Assembly (NCBI GenBank): GCA_025642065.1
Contig: JAODUP010000474.1
Span: 1 to 64,000 of the forward strand
Length of the DNA: 64,000 nucleotides
Source of the DNA: Paralvinella palmiformis
Taxonomy: Eukaryota; Annelida; Polychaeta; Terebellida; Alvinellidae
Direction of reading: 5' to 3'
Shown here: in pieces, positions 36,101-45,829 of the stretch
Layout: every line of letters begins with the position of its first letter
Position numbering within the stretch: the first letter of the stretch is position 1
Translations under genes and position numbers: made by a program
Notes under the pieces: model-generated
The model's database searches: none
Told to the model about the DNA's origin: nothing
The model's input: only the letters and a program-made list of their open reading frames with translations

Positions 36101-39100
36101 ACAACATTTCTATTGATAAATATATGCAGTTGAAAAAAATTAAAGGAATGTTTACTTATCCTCAAGAAGTTTATTAATGTGTACTGACTCAAATTGGAAT
36201 GTCATGAACACATTAAATCTAAAACATTTTTTTAACAACACTTAAGCTAGTTCATTATATTTTGGAGACCTATGTATGTGGAAACGTATTTCTTTTATCA
36301 GGAGATTTATAAGAACGATAACTTGTGGTAAGTAATCAAATGTTTATCAATTACCTTTATTGATTCATTTGTGTGAGTTAACATATCTGAAAGCATGTGT
36401 TGTCTTAATGAAAGAGCATAACCCAGTTACATACAAGGGGAGGATATGCGACACAAACATGATATTAGAGATCAAGAAACCCCTGGTAATAATACCCTAA
36501 GAACTGAAAGTTCAAGTACTAGAGATCCTAGAAATTGTTACAAAATGAGAGAAATCTTTCATTGATCGTTGCTAGAACCATCATTGTCTGCAGTGTCTCT
36601 ATCTCCAGAACTATCTGAATGTGATAATACAATACAATGAAAATTATTACCATTATACATCAGATCATGTGCAAGCATACCTTTTATTGTGTTGATGTGT
36701 ATCATCTAGCAGTCTACAGTGCGCCACTTTATTACTGCGTAAGTTTTGCATGTTTTTTTCTTAGGAAATAAACTAGATGTATCGGATTATTTTATTGTCG
36801 GCTGTTCTTTATAATTACAGGAATACTGAAGACAAACCCGTATTATGGATCTATTCCTAAAATAACAGGTATGGTTTGTGTGCTCACAATGTCAGCTGTT
36901 CTTTATAATTACAGGAATACTGAAGACAAACCCATATTATGTATCTATTCCTAAAATAACAGGTATGGTTTGTTTGCTCACAATGTCTGACATATGTACA
37001 GAACAGGGTTGAGGCCCATGTACTCATACTCGGGTACACATTTTGGTGTACTCAATACTCATGATAGGAATTAGGAGGTACTCAGTACTTCTACTCAAGT
37101 ACATTCATAAAGTACTCATACCTTTTGAGTACCATAAGTCTCAGCCATTAAGCTGATAATTTGAGTCAATATTATTAGCCTTATTTTTGGAGGTCAGCTT
37201 AATGGCCAGTGCTATTTCAGTCTCAAGAAATTCAGTAATCGGAAGAAGCAATTTCAGGGAGTTAGCAGCCGTCTAGACTATAAATAGTATAATATAGGCA
37301 AACGGACATCAATCATCATTTTGACCTAAACTTGTGAAATTAGAAGTGAAACAAGTTAATGATTCATGGCTTCATAATGAAAATCAATAGTTATATGTAG
37401 AATTATCTTATTTTTGTAATTATGGATAAATGTTGTTGGACTTATTAGCGCATTTCACAACTTTAAATTTGAAGGCAGTGTCTGTAACAAGATATCCCAT
37501 ACCCAAGAGCATTATATCTCATTCATTTGGTGGCACAGACATCTTGTTTTCATAGAAGAGTGTGTTTATTGTTGTGGTAATAATATAGGATTAATGAAAA
37601 CAAAAAGTTCAGTTTAAGTAAAAATATTTATTTCAGTAATTTTATCATTCTTTGCTATTTCATGTGTTTAAAACGTTTGATATCATCTAAAGATACTGCA
37701 GGGAAAAATTAAGATTTCTAGATTGTGATATTTTGGGCCTAAAATGGGCTTAATGGACAGGTACTTTCATGGTAAACAGAATATTGTTTTCAATTTGTCT
37801 TCATAGTGATTTTCCTCCTAAAATTATTTTACAATAAAGTTAATTGAAATTGGTCAGTTGTATTGGTTTGTGTGATATTCTAAAGCCATTTCAGATTGCC
37901 ACTGATATGGTGCAGGGAGAAAAACCTGTAAGTGCCAGCCTGGTGATTCCCTGTATCCCTAGGCTAACTGTGTGACATATCGTCAAAATTTAACAGCAAA
38001 CTTGCATAAACATTTCAGAAATCTTTCGATAGGTGTTTTTCTGCAATAAAAGATCATAATGTATCATGGCTTCAGCACTTGATCATCACTTTTAATTGAA
38101 ATGGTGCAGCAATGAACTTCCCACAACCATGGATCTTCTGCTGAAAAATAACAACAGAATTAAGACTCCACCAACGTCAGAGTTAACAAGTCTGCCCCCA
38201 AAAAACACAGAGAGTTGGTGACCTCCTGAATTTATGTCAGATGATAACAAGAGTGGTCCCACCATTACAACAATAGCTGCTCTTAATGAAGTGAATGACT
38301 ATCTAAGTCAGCCATGCACAAACCGAAGTAGTGATCCACTTCAGTTTGGTTAATAATCAAGCCTCCCTTTGCTGGCAAATATAGCAGCTGATTATTTCAG
38401 CATCCTTGCCTCGTCTGCCCCTGTAGAGAGGTTATTCAGTGTTGTGGGCGGAGTATTTGAATGCTGATGTTCATCAGGTATAATAGTACCCGAATTCACT
38501 ATATGCATTTTGGGAGAACATTATTATTAGTTTTGTTCGATGTCTTGTGCCTCTAAGCAGGACATTTCATTTAATTATTTCTAAATACCTGCATAACACG
38601 GTTAAATGAAAAAGAAAATAAAGATTGTGTTTGCATAATAGTTAATTATTGAATAAATTTACTTCAGGGATCATCTGAAACCACTGATACCTTATTCTAC
38701 ATGTATCAAATAAATTAATGGTCCCCCATTCACATTACTTAGTGGTTATGTTTGAGAAAATGTAATTAAATATGTAATAATAATAATAATAATAATAATG
38801 TATATTTAATAAAGCGCCCTTACTAGCAGGAGCCATTCAAAGGCGCTGTACAAATAATATGTAATTTAATAATACCCCAAATAATGTCTGTAAAAACCCT
38901 GTAATGATTTAAAAGATAATAATTATTTATCTGTGAAAGCGACCTTAAATAGGTGTGTTTTTAGAAGAGACTTAAAATTTCCAAGAGACGACGAATTTCT
39001 AATATTTGCCGGCAACTTATTCCACAAATTGGGGGCTGCAACACTAAACGCACAGTCACCATATGACTTGAGCCGAGACACTGGCACCTGCAATAGTATC

Positions 39101-41142
39101 TGACTGGATGACCTGAGTTTTCGGGATGACTTTCTAATGGAAACCAGTTCACACAGGTATTCTGGTGCCATATCATTAATAGATTTATAAGTTATTAACA
39201 GAATCTTAAAATGGATACGCTGTCTAACAGGTAGCCAATGTAGTTTTTGAAGAATGGGGATAATATGATCATATTTTCTAGTACTCATATGTACTTGTAC
39301 TCGAGTCCTTTAAAATGTACTCATACTTGTCCTCGAGTTCATTGATAAAATAAGTACTTGTACTGATTACCATGGTACAGAATCTTGTAACATATAGCTA
39401 CATCAAAAGTATTTAGATTTATGCAAAATACAACAAATTCACCACCAAACCATATAAATAGATTATTCTGTCCAGCAATACTTATGCTTTGTTAAGTACC
39501 TTTATACTGTATTGGTTGCATATTCATGATTATCCACAAACACAGATGATCACTACCAATCATGGCGTCACTTATGGGGAAACCCTCTCATAGTCTTTTC
39601 CAAATTATGAAAGTTTTCCTTTGTGTATATATTTCCATCAATACTTTATTGTGAAATATTTTATTTGTTTGCACTAAATCGCTAACATAGCAAATTGTTT
39701 CTGTGCATGAAATATTATTATATTTCCGTTGGAAGCTTAGTATTCACAAAGCACAGATAAGAAAATACTATTGCACAAACCTGTATAATTTTACTCAAGT
39801 CATAAGGTAATTGGGCATTTAGTGTTGCAGCTTCCACCTTATAGAACAAGTTGCCAGTGGATATTAAAAATTAGTTTTCTCTTGAAAAATTAGAGTTGGT
39901 TTCACCAATAAATTATGATTATTGTTCAAATAAATACATACTTTTGAGATAACTTTTACAGATGCTTCTGAAAGAATAACAGCTTTCTTTATTCTACTGG
40001 TTATAGGTTTTCTCATATTGTCTATTCATTTTAGCTGCAATCTTGGTGGCTTACTTTGCTGGAAAGGTTTCTTACCAGGGAGCATGCAATGAGAAATTTC
40101 TGCGACTTGAAAACAGTCCGATTGCAGACATGATAAGACAGAAGTATGGCATGAAAAGAGGTGGATTTAGTGCAGATCTTGGAGGATGGTAATTTAACCA
40201 TCTGATATACTTTAGTCTACATACGCTGCATGCATGAATTGTTGTTGTTCTATTTATTTTAAAAATTGATATGTCTTTATTTTACACATCTTAAGGGATT
40301 TTGGTGTATCGAGGCAGTATGATACAGAAGCACCAAGAGAGCAAAAGCTTAGTGAATACTATGATACTTCATCAGCTTTAGATCTGGACTCCACAAAAGA
40401 AGTACAGGGGTTAGATGACACATACAGACCTTCTATTGACAGTAATTACTTTCACTGCTTATCTGAGCCACTTTAAACTTTTCTCAGAATTCCCTTTTTC
40501 TTTGAACTCCTTTAGACAATCCACAGTAAATTTAGCAATACTTTTTATAAATATAATGCTACTTTAATTATTTATGGGCAGTGTAGTAGAATAAATATAT
40601 TTTCCTTAACCAATTTCTGTGAAAATAGCTTTTGCGGAGTGTAAATTATAACAATCAGCAAACCAGCTTGTACTTTGTTCCTGAATACATGCCTGGGAAC
40701 TATGGCTTAATTTCAGATACTTTGGTACAGCGAAAAGAAGAAGCTGCCAAAGAATATATATCTTATGATGAGCTGCGACAGAAAAATCGTGCAGCCTATG
40801 AAAGAAGTCTGGCGCAAACACCTGCAGCTCAGCGTGGCCCAATTAGACGAGTACCGCTGCCAGCACGTGCACAACCTCCTGCTCCCATTTCGTCGGATGC
40901 ATACTCACCATCTTTATCTACAACAGATCCTGTGGCAAGACAGCCATCAGGTTTGTTTGTTGTTGGTATAAAATATTTTATTAATTCATTTCAAATGATT
41001 TCAATCAGATGAAGCGGGTTGATTATCAACATATTGAATTTCATATAGTGTGTGTGTTGTATGTGATTCCATGCAATATTCCCTGTTGTCTTTATTTACA
41101 GCTGGAGCGAGAAGAAACAAATATGGTGACGTCATAGAGTAA
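30200..41142 (+). CDS. OCIAD1: OCIA domain-containing protein (OCIAD1/Asrij orthologue)
   Basis: Exons with agreeing phases are 30200-30268, 30483-30552, 34153-34206, 36821-36868 (and duplicate 36915-36962), 40035-40188, 40296 to about 40401-40444, then about 40632-40950 and 41102-41142. Residues about 24-110 form the OCIA domain: LKECGRESFWYRCVPMGLAG, then ILKTNPYYGSIPKIT, then AAILVAYFAGKVSY and CNEKFLRLENSP, matching animal OCIAD1. Two hydrophobic helices flank the exon-4 loop. The C-terminus keeps SYDELRQKNRAAYERSLAQ and ends NKYGDVIE, as in family members. OCIAD1/Asrij is a membrane protein of endosomes and mitochondria, linked to complex III assembly and blood-cell maintenance. The exon 6-7 junction is unresolved: coding sequence seems to run to about 40443, but no simple GT-AG pair keeps frame. 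A 38-base exon at 40488-40525 would fit by phase, but is speculative. The introns contain several mobile elements. Confidence 0.92.
32004..32403. mobile_element. 400-bp MITE with 27-bp terminal inverted repeats
   Basis: The left end ctgtatatactcgtgtataa (32004 onward) and the reverse complement of the right end (32377-32403) match at 25 of 27 positions. The interior has no transposase. It sits in OCIAD1 intron 2. A short target duplication could not be confirmed. The terminal text resembles that of the element near 49.7-50.6 kb. Confidence 0.75.
32855..33213. mobile_element. Dispersed element family C, copy 1
   Basis: The ends are ggattcccac and, inverted, gtgggaacc. The interior (for example cagctagaaggggtga and accataaaaatgtcaataat) is repeated at 56741-57159 with indels. 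It has no coding capacity. It lies in OCIAD1 intron 2. Confidence 0.75.
35412..35513. repeat. Palindromic mini-element between 10-bp direct repeats
   Basis: ccacaacagg occurs at 35412-35421 and at 35504-35513. Between them, gacatggggtcaatccaat is mirrored by attggaattgacctcatgtc, an imperfect inverted repeat of about 20 bases. The layout of direct repeat, inverted arms and direct repeat is that of a very small MITE with its target duplication. It lies in OCIAD1 intron 3. Confidence 0.7.
36796..36983 (+). repeat. OCIAD1: 94-bp tandem duplication containing OCIAD1 exon 4
   Basis: Units 36796-36889 and 36890-36983 differ at about four positions. Each carries acceptor ttctttataattacag, a 48-nt exon (36821-36868; 36915-36962) and donor gtatgg. 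The exon starts and ends in phase 1, so either copy alone or both together keep the frame. One exon difference is silent (CCG/CCA). The other changes GGA to GTA, so YYGSIP becomes YYVSIP. Including both copies would lengthen the loop between the two membrane helices by 16 residues. Confidence 0.93.
37133..37760. mobile_element. Element nested in the hAT copy, 4-bp GTAC duplication
   Basis: gtac is present at 37129-37132 and 37761-37764. The sister hAT at 53.2 kb has one gtac at this place and no insert. The ends carry ccattaag and, inverted, cttaatgg. Its interior matches, in reverse orientation, the element at about 49740-50625 (for example caaacggacatcaat and taattatggataaatgttgt). Confidence 0.85.
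38097..38467 (+). pseudogene. hAT transposase C-terminal remnant
   Basis: With frameshifts, the text gives MDLLLKNNNRIKTPPTS, then TTIAALNEVNDYLSQP, then LANIAADYFSILASSAPVER followed by LFSVVGGVFEC and a stop (38372-38467). The last part is the hATC dimerisation motif. The catalytic part is missing. Confidence 0.8.
38777..39280 (-). mobile_element. 5'-truncated LINE (L2/CR1-like) nested in the hAT copy
   Basis: An open minus-strand frame encodes HIIPILQKLHWLPVRQRIHF, KILLITYKSINDMAPEYL and NLWNKLPANIRNSSSLGNFK, the usual reverse-transcriptase C-terminus. The 3' UTR contains the AGCGC..GCGCTTTGAA-like hairpin and ends in a (TTA)n tail at 38777-38799, as L2/CR1-type LINEs do. The sister hAT at 53.8 kb lacks it. 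A gta triplet borders both sides. Confidence 0.88.
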
Positions 41143-41229
41143 TTTTCTGAAAATACAATCTGGATCCATCTAAGTGGGCAAGACAAAAGAGTCCTAAAAT
41201 ATAAATAACACAATCTACAGTCTGTAACA

Positions 41230-41240
41230 AATAAAATAAA
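41230..41240 (+). terminator. OCIAD1: OCIAD1 poly(A) signals
   Basis: Two overlapping AATAAA hexamers (41230-41235 and 41235-41240) lie about 90 bases after the stop codon. Confidence 0.7.
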
Positions 41241-41249
41241 CCATATTAT

Positions 41250-44185
41250 ATATTAATGTGCTTACATTAGTGTACAAATAAGGTTTAATGATGGTAAACA
41301 TCAAAATATAGTTTCATCCGTTCTTTTTGTGTCCCGTTCATGCCAGTTATCAAATATTGTGTGTATTAATTAGTTCAAATATGAAAGAAATATCTTAATG
41401 TGTCAGTCAGCATGAAGAAGTGCTGTGTGTATTCATGACCAAATAAATGGTAACTGATGTCTGTCGTATTCAATTAAGTTATGCATCAAATATTACTGTT
41501 GTTATTTTTAAATATCAGGCAATTCTAGAACACGGATTCTTTCAACGTGGACCCGCCACTGAAGTCCTGTTACCTCTCTCTATAGCAAGTATTTGCCGAG
41601 CTATTTCAAACAGTTCTTTTTGGAGTCACTGCAAAGCACACTATAATTGTTCTTTGTACAGCTCACTTCTGTAACTTAATGACAATAAATTAGTTTTTTC
41701 CCAGACCAATATTTGTCATCGGGTGGTAAAGAATGTTGCCCTAAACATAGCAGTATAAACGTAAAAGAATTGATCGACCTCCAGAGAAAAGACCTTAACC
41801 AAATGAAGAGCTGGCAAATGACATAGAGATCCTTATACAAATAATTGCAGAAATGTGCAAATCATCTGTTTTTATCCCAACTTCCATCTAAAATTTACTT
41901 TGAAATTCAGACAACTTCTGGTGGCCTGCATCGTGTTTGCAAGCTTCGCGTAAATGTAATCAAGAAAAAATGTAAAGATGATACATTTGACCATGATGTG
42001 AAAAGCTTTGTTTTACTATAGCTACAAAATCATTTCATTAAGCATTACCAATAATTCTGATAAATAAAGAACGTTATATCTGATCTTTTGCCCTCAGATC
42101 ATTTCCTTAAATACAATAGGGTGTGCACAATGGCATAGAAATAGGAACATACTATTTATTTATGTAATTAATAAAATATATTTTATAATTAAAGTACAAA
42201 TTATAAATGGAATTTTTAGCAATATGAATATAGTGTGTTCACTTTATTCACAAATTAATATCCCACATGTTTATAGTTGTGTCTATTTGTGTGCATGTAT
42301 TTATTTAATAAGAGAATCTTTTCTAAATTTTGTACAAAGTCGCTCCAGTAGCAAGTTACTGGGTGGTAAAAATTTGCACATTATGGTTCAGGTACCCTTT
42401 ATTGGGGATGTTTCCTTAGAGCTTCACTCGTCGTGTAATCAGTGCTGAGGCCAAGTAAAACTCATTCTAACTGACTATGAACATTTTTGTATATAGAATA
42501 TAATAGTATAACTGTATGGTTTAGCCTTGTTAACATTAAGAAAATCAAGACTATGATAAAAATGTTTGAAAATATATTTTATTAAATAATAATTGGTGTG
42601 TTAGTTTTTAAGTAAATTATTTGTTACAAATGTAAACATGAAATGGTTAACACCAAATTGTAAGAGGCAAGTTCACTTCAAATAAGTGACAACATTTTTG
42701 TTAGTGTTCCTCTAAATTTGGAATAGAAATATGTGATAAATATAATAAGAAATTAACATGTCATGCATTTTAGACTGCAATGAATCTAGCTCAGAATTAT
42801 GTCAAAAAACCTTATCACTGAATAAATTAACAGTAAATTGTTTAAAATTCAAGTTGCAATTACAGCTATTACATCAATAATTATCCATGAGCTATAGTAA
42901 ATATTCAAGTAGAAATATTTAAATGTTTTAAAGTAATACTATTGATCAAACAGTTAATACTTGTACAAAGGGTAAGTGCAGTGAAAAACAGAATACCATA
43001 ACATATCCTAACCTCTTGCGCCTTCCAACTCTTGCACTTCTTCCCTCAATGAATGGCTTGACCTGGAATAGTGTGGTACCTATGTTTACATGAAATCAAT
43101 TGCACAAATTCTTTCAAGTTAAAATCAGTTGTTCAGTTTGCTTAAATGATTCTGAAGAATTATTTTTATCTGCTTCACTGTTAATTACCAATCACAGTCA
43201 GTGCAGTAGTTAAGGATGCTTCAGACTCTTGGTTAATAAATAATATGCAATGGTAACAATGTCATTCTTGTATGAAACTTGTGCCTCTTAAGATTGTTTC
43301 ACACCATCTTCAAATGTACTGCTAGCGGACATTTATCTGTTCAATCATGTTTTGCATTTAAATGTGTTTTATCCTATGTTCTTGACTACAACAATGATAA
43401 ATTCATATTTGTTTGCTCTGTAGTCTTATCATATTACATGCTCAAAATATCCTACTTGTGTTTTTCATTGAACCAATTTATATATAACTTTTGTAATAAA
43501 TTCCCAAGATGGAATACTAGGAATAAAAACTGCCATTGCTTCACATCCAAACTCTGGTGTGCTAATGAAGTTGGGTTAGGTTCCACATAAAAAAAATTAA
43601 TACACTTCAATCTTCCCTTCTCCTACTGAGGGGGCTGAATCCTGAGCCACAACTTTTAATGCCGAGGTATGTAATGTCTCAACAATCCTTAAGTAACAAA
43701 ACTCCATAAATGCAGACAAATTAGTTGTTAGAATGTCTGAACTAACTGTCTGACCAGCTACCTCTTATTTGTTGCATCTTTTTTCAAAACAATAAGTACA
43801 AACTGTAAGTATCTGTTGTCAGTGTCTTCATGGATAGATTTGTTCAATGGACAGACGATGCAACAATGTATTAAAACCAGTATTTTAATTTCTGTATTTA
43901 TTTGTACCACCAAAGCTTCCCTTCTGTTACCAATATAAGTAATATTCATTAGGATTTAACAAAACTATGATCCTTTGATAACTGATGTGGAGAAGCACAA
44001 TAGTTAAAAACAAATTAATGGCTGATTCCCCTTAAAGTTAATGATTAATCTCGAGTATTTTATGCTGGCTGATATGGCTTTTGTTTATCTGTATTAATTC
44101 TACATCACCCAGAACTAAATCATAAAATAAACTGAATACAAAGTTTTTTAAATCTTAATTTTGATGGGTACTTTTGTTAGGAAAT
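41250..44185. other. Gene-poor interval after OCIAD1
   Basis: No supported gene. A minus-strand patch at 43,015-43,065 has acceptor-like and donor-like edges and reads well in one frame (SHSLREEVQELEGAR), but no partner exon was found. Open frames at 42224-42448 and 43279-43590 look random. Confidence 0.45.
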
Positions 44186-44189
44186 GATT

Positions 44190-44345
44190 GAACCCATCAA
44201 GGTGTGTGCATTCACGGGGACCTAGTCTTCAACACAAGAACCGACTTGAAACAGGTTGGACGGAAGGTTGTTTGGACCAATATCCTATTACCAAAGACAG
44301 TGCAGTGCCTATTCTAGTTGGAGTCTGCTATAGACCTCCCGTGTC
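44190..44345 (+). pseudogene. LINE endonuclease fragment
   Basis: VVWTNILLPKT and, one frame over, PILVGVCYRPP form the core of the APE-type endonuclease of Jockey/CR1-superfamily LINEs (LPKT..PILVGVCYRPP). A short frameshift separates them. No reverse transcriptase follows. Confidence 0.65.
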
Positions 44346-44349
44346 AAAC

Positions 44350-45110
44350 TGACTTTGATTTTTTTTAAATTAACAATCCTGCCTTTTTATTTGATGAAAA
44401 AATATACGTGATATATGCATAACAAATAAAATATATTAAAATCACCTAGGATAGACATAAAATCACACTGGCATACACCTATTTCCAATGTGGTCCTTTT
44501 AAAAAAAAAAGATGCGAGACAACCTACAGCAATCATTTAAATTGTATGAATAGATCAATAAAAACATTTTATAATATGCCTTAATAATGATAGACTGATA
44601 TATGCTGAAAGTAGAATAATGGGTGACCAATGTTCAAGACATTCAGCCAAATAGTTTGAATAAAGGTTTTCAAAATTGTATGGATTCAGTGAAATTTGAG
44701 TAACTGATCAATTACCAACTTGAATAACAAGAACAAACAGTTCTATTTTAATAATAATAATAAAATCAATACATCTATCTAGTGTAATCTCAGTTGGAGT
44801 AAGTAATCATTTTATTACTTATTAAACTTGGAAAATAAAGTTATTTAACAAACACAGAAGTGTTAAACTGAGTTCACTAAAACATTATATTTATAGAAAG
44901 CAGATACTCTATTTAAAGTTGGTTGAAAGTAACTGGAATTATGTTTTGGATTGTAACTTGGTTGACGAGGTATGGTTGTTTTCAAATGTAAATGTATGCA
45001 TAACAAACTGAGTCTTCATCCAATCTCCAAGATGCATTTTTGTTTCACTTCATGAGATCAAGTGAAGAATCAGATTACAAACAATATACATTTATCTAAC
45101 AATTTGTAAA
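44350..45110. other. AT-rich interval, nothing recognised
   Basis: Several A- and T-runs and an (ATA)n patch near 44750; no gene or element is supported. Confidence 0.45.
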
Positions 45111-45117
45111 ATCTGAA

Positions 45118-45821
45118 ATGGAACGAAGTAAGATTTCAAACAACTACTTTTTCTTGTAACAAAGAAGTTTTATTTGCAGTAACGTTACTTTTTACTTCGT
45201 TACTTTCATTTATTTTGGAATATTTTTGTTACTTATTTAATTATAATTACATAGCTTAATTATGATTTAAGAGACAATTAATACAGTTGCTGTAAATCAT
45301 CATTACACATTGTCACCACCTTGTGTATCTTTGATGAGTTTATAGTAAGCAAATATATTTTAATATGGTGTGGTATTGAAATGAGCTTTTTAAGAATGCT
45401 AACATTTGGTATACATGTTTCTGCTGAAGCTCACTGATATTCAAGACTCGTCATAATTTTGCCAACCTATTTTTGAAGGCTCACTTTGTTATACCATGTT
45501 GCAGCTGGAGTCAACTGTTTTCTAAGATGCGTAATTATATTTTTAATCGCATTAATTAGTGACACCTACTTTAAGAAGGGCTTCATTAAGTGAACTGAAG
45601 GTGGCCACAGCACATATCTGTGGACACAATTAACTATATGTTTATTTGAACCTCACATTTTGTGTTACAGTAAATTTTATCTTCTACCTCAATTACTTTT
45701 AGGTAGTAGTTTTACTCAAGTAGATTTTTACAAGTTTAGTTTAGTTACAAGAATTTTTGAAGAGGCTTAATTACTGTTACTTCTACTCAAGTACAAAATA
45801 AAAGTAGTTCAGTCACCCCTG
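45118..45821. mobile_element. Non-autonomous hAT-like element, family B copy 2
   Basis: The right end, cagtcacccctg, is the inverse of CAGGGGTGACTG. The interior matches 25546-26272 over most of its length (for example gcaaatatattttaatatgg and catttggtatacatg). The left end is eroded, so its start is approximate. Confidence 0.7.
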
Positions 45822-45829
45822 TGGATAAC

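Larger units (their letters stand above)
37004..39374 (+). mobile_element. hAT element with perfect 8-bp target-site duplication and two nested insertions
   Basis: gtacagaa occurs at 36996-37003 and at 39375-39382, directly flanking the element; an 8-bp duplication is the hAT hallmark. The left end is cagggttgaggcccatgtac. Both ends carry many tactc/gagta subterminal repeats. The right terminus is degenerate (accatg). It contains a 628-bp insertion at 37133-37760 and a LINE at 38777-39280, leaving about 1.2 kb of its own sequence, including a transposase remnant. A deleted sister copy lies at 53156-53937. It sits in the OCIAD1 intron just after the duplicated exon. Confidence 0.92.

Noticed and set aside
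43015..43065. Exon-like minus-strand patch with acceptor and donor motifs
   Set aside because: Reads well in two frames, but no neighbouring exon with agreeing phase was found; one short patch is not enough.
43279..43590. 103-residue plus-strand frame
   Set aside because: Composition is that of random AT-rich DNA and no motif or signal supports it.
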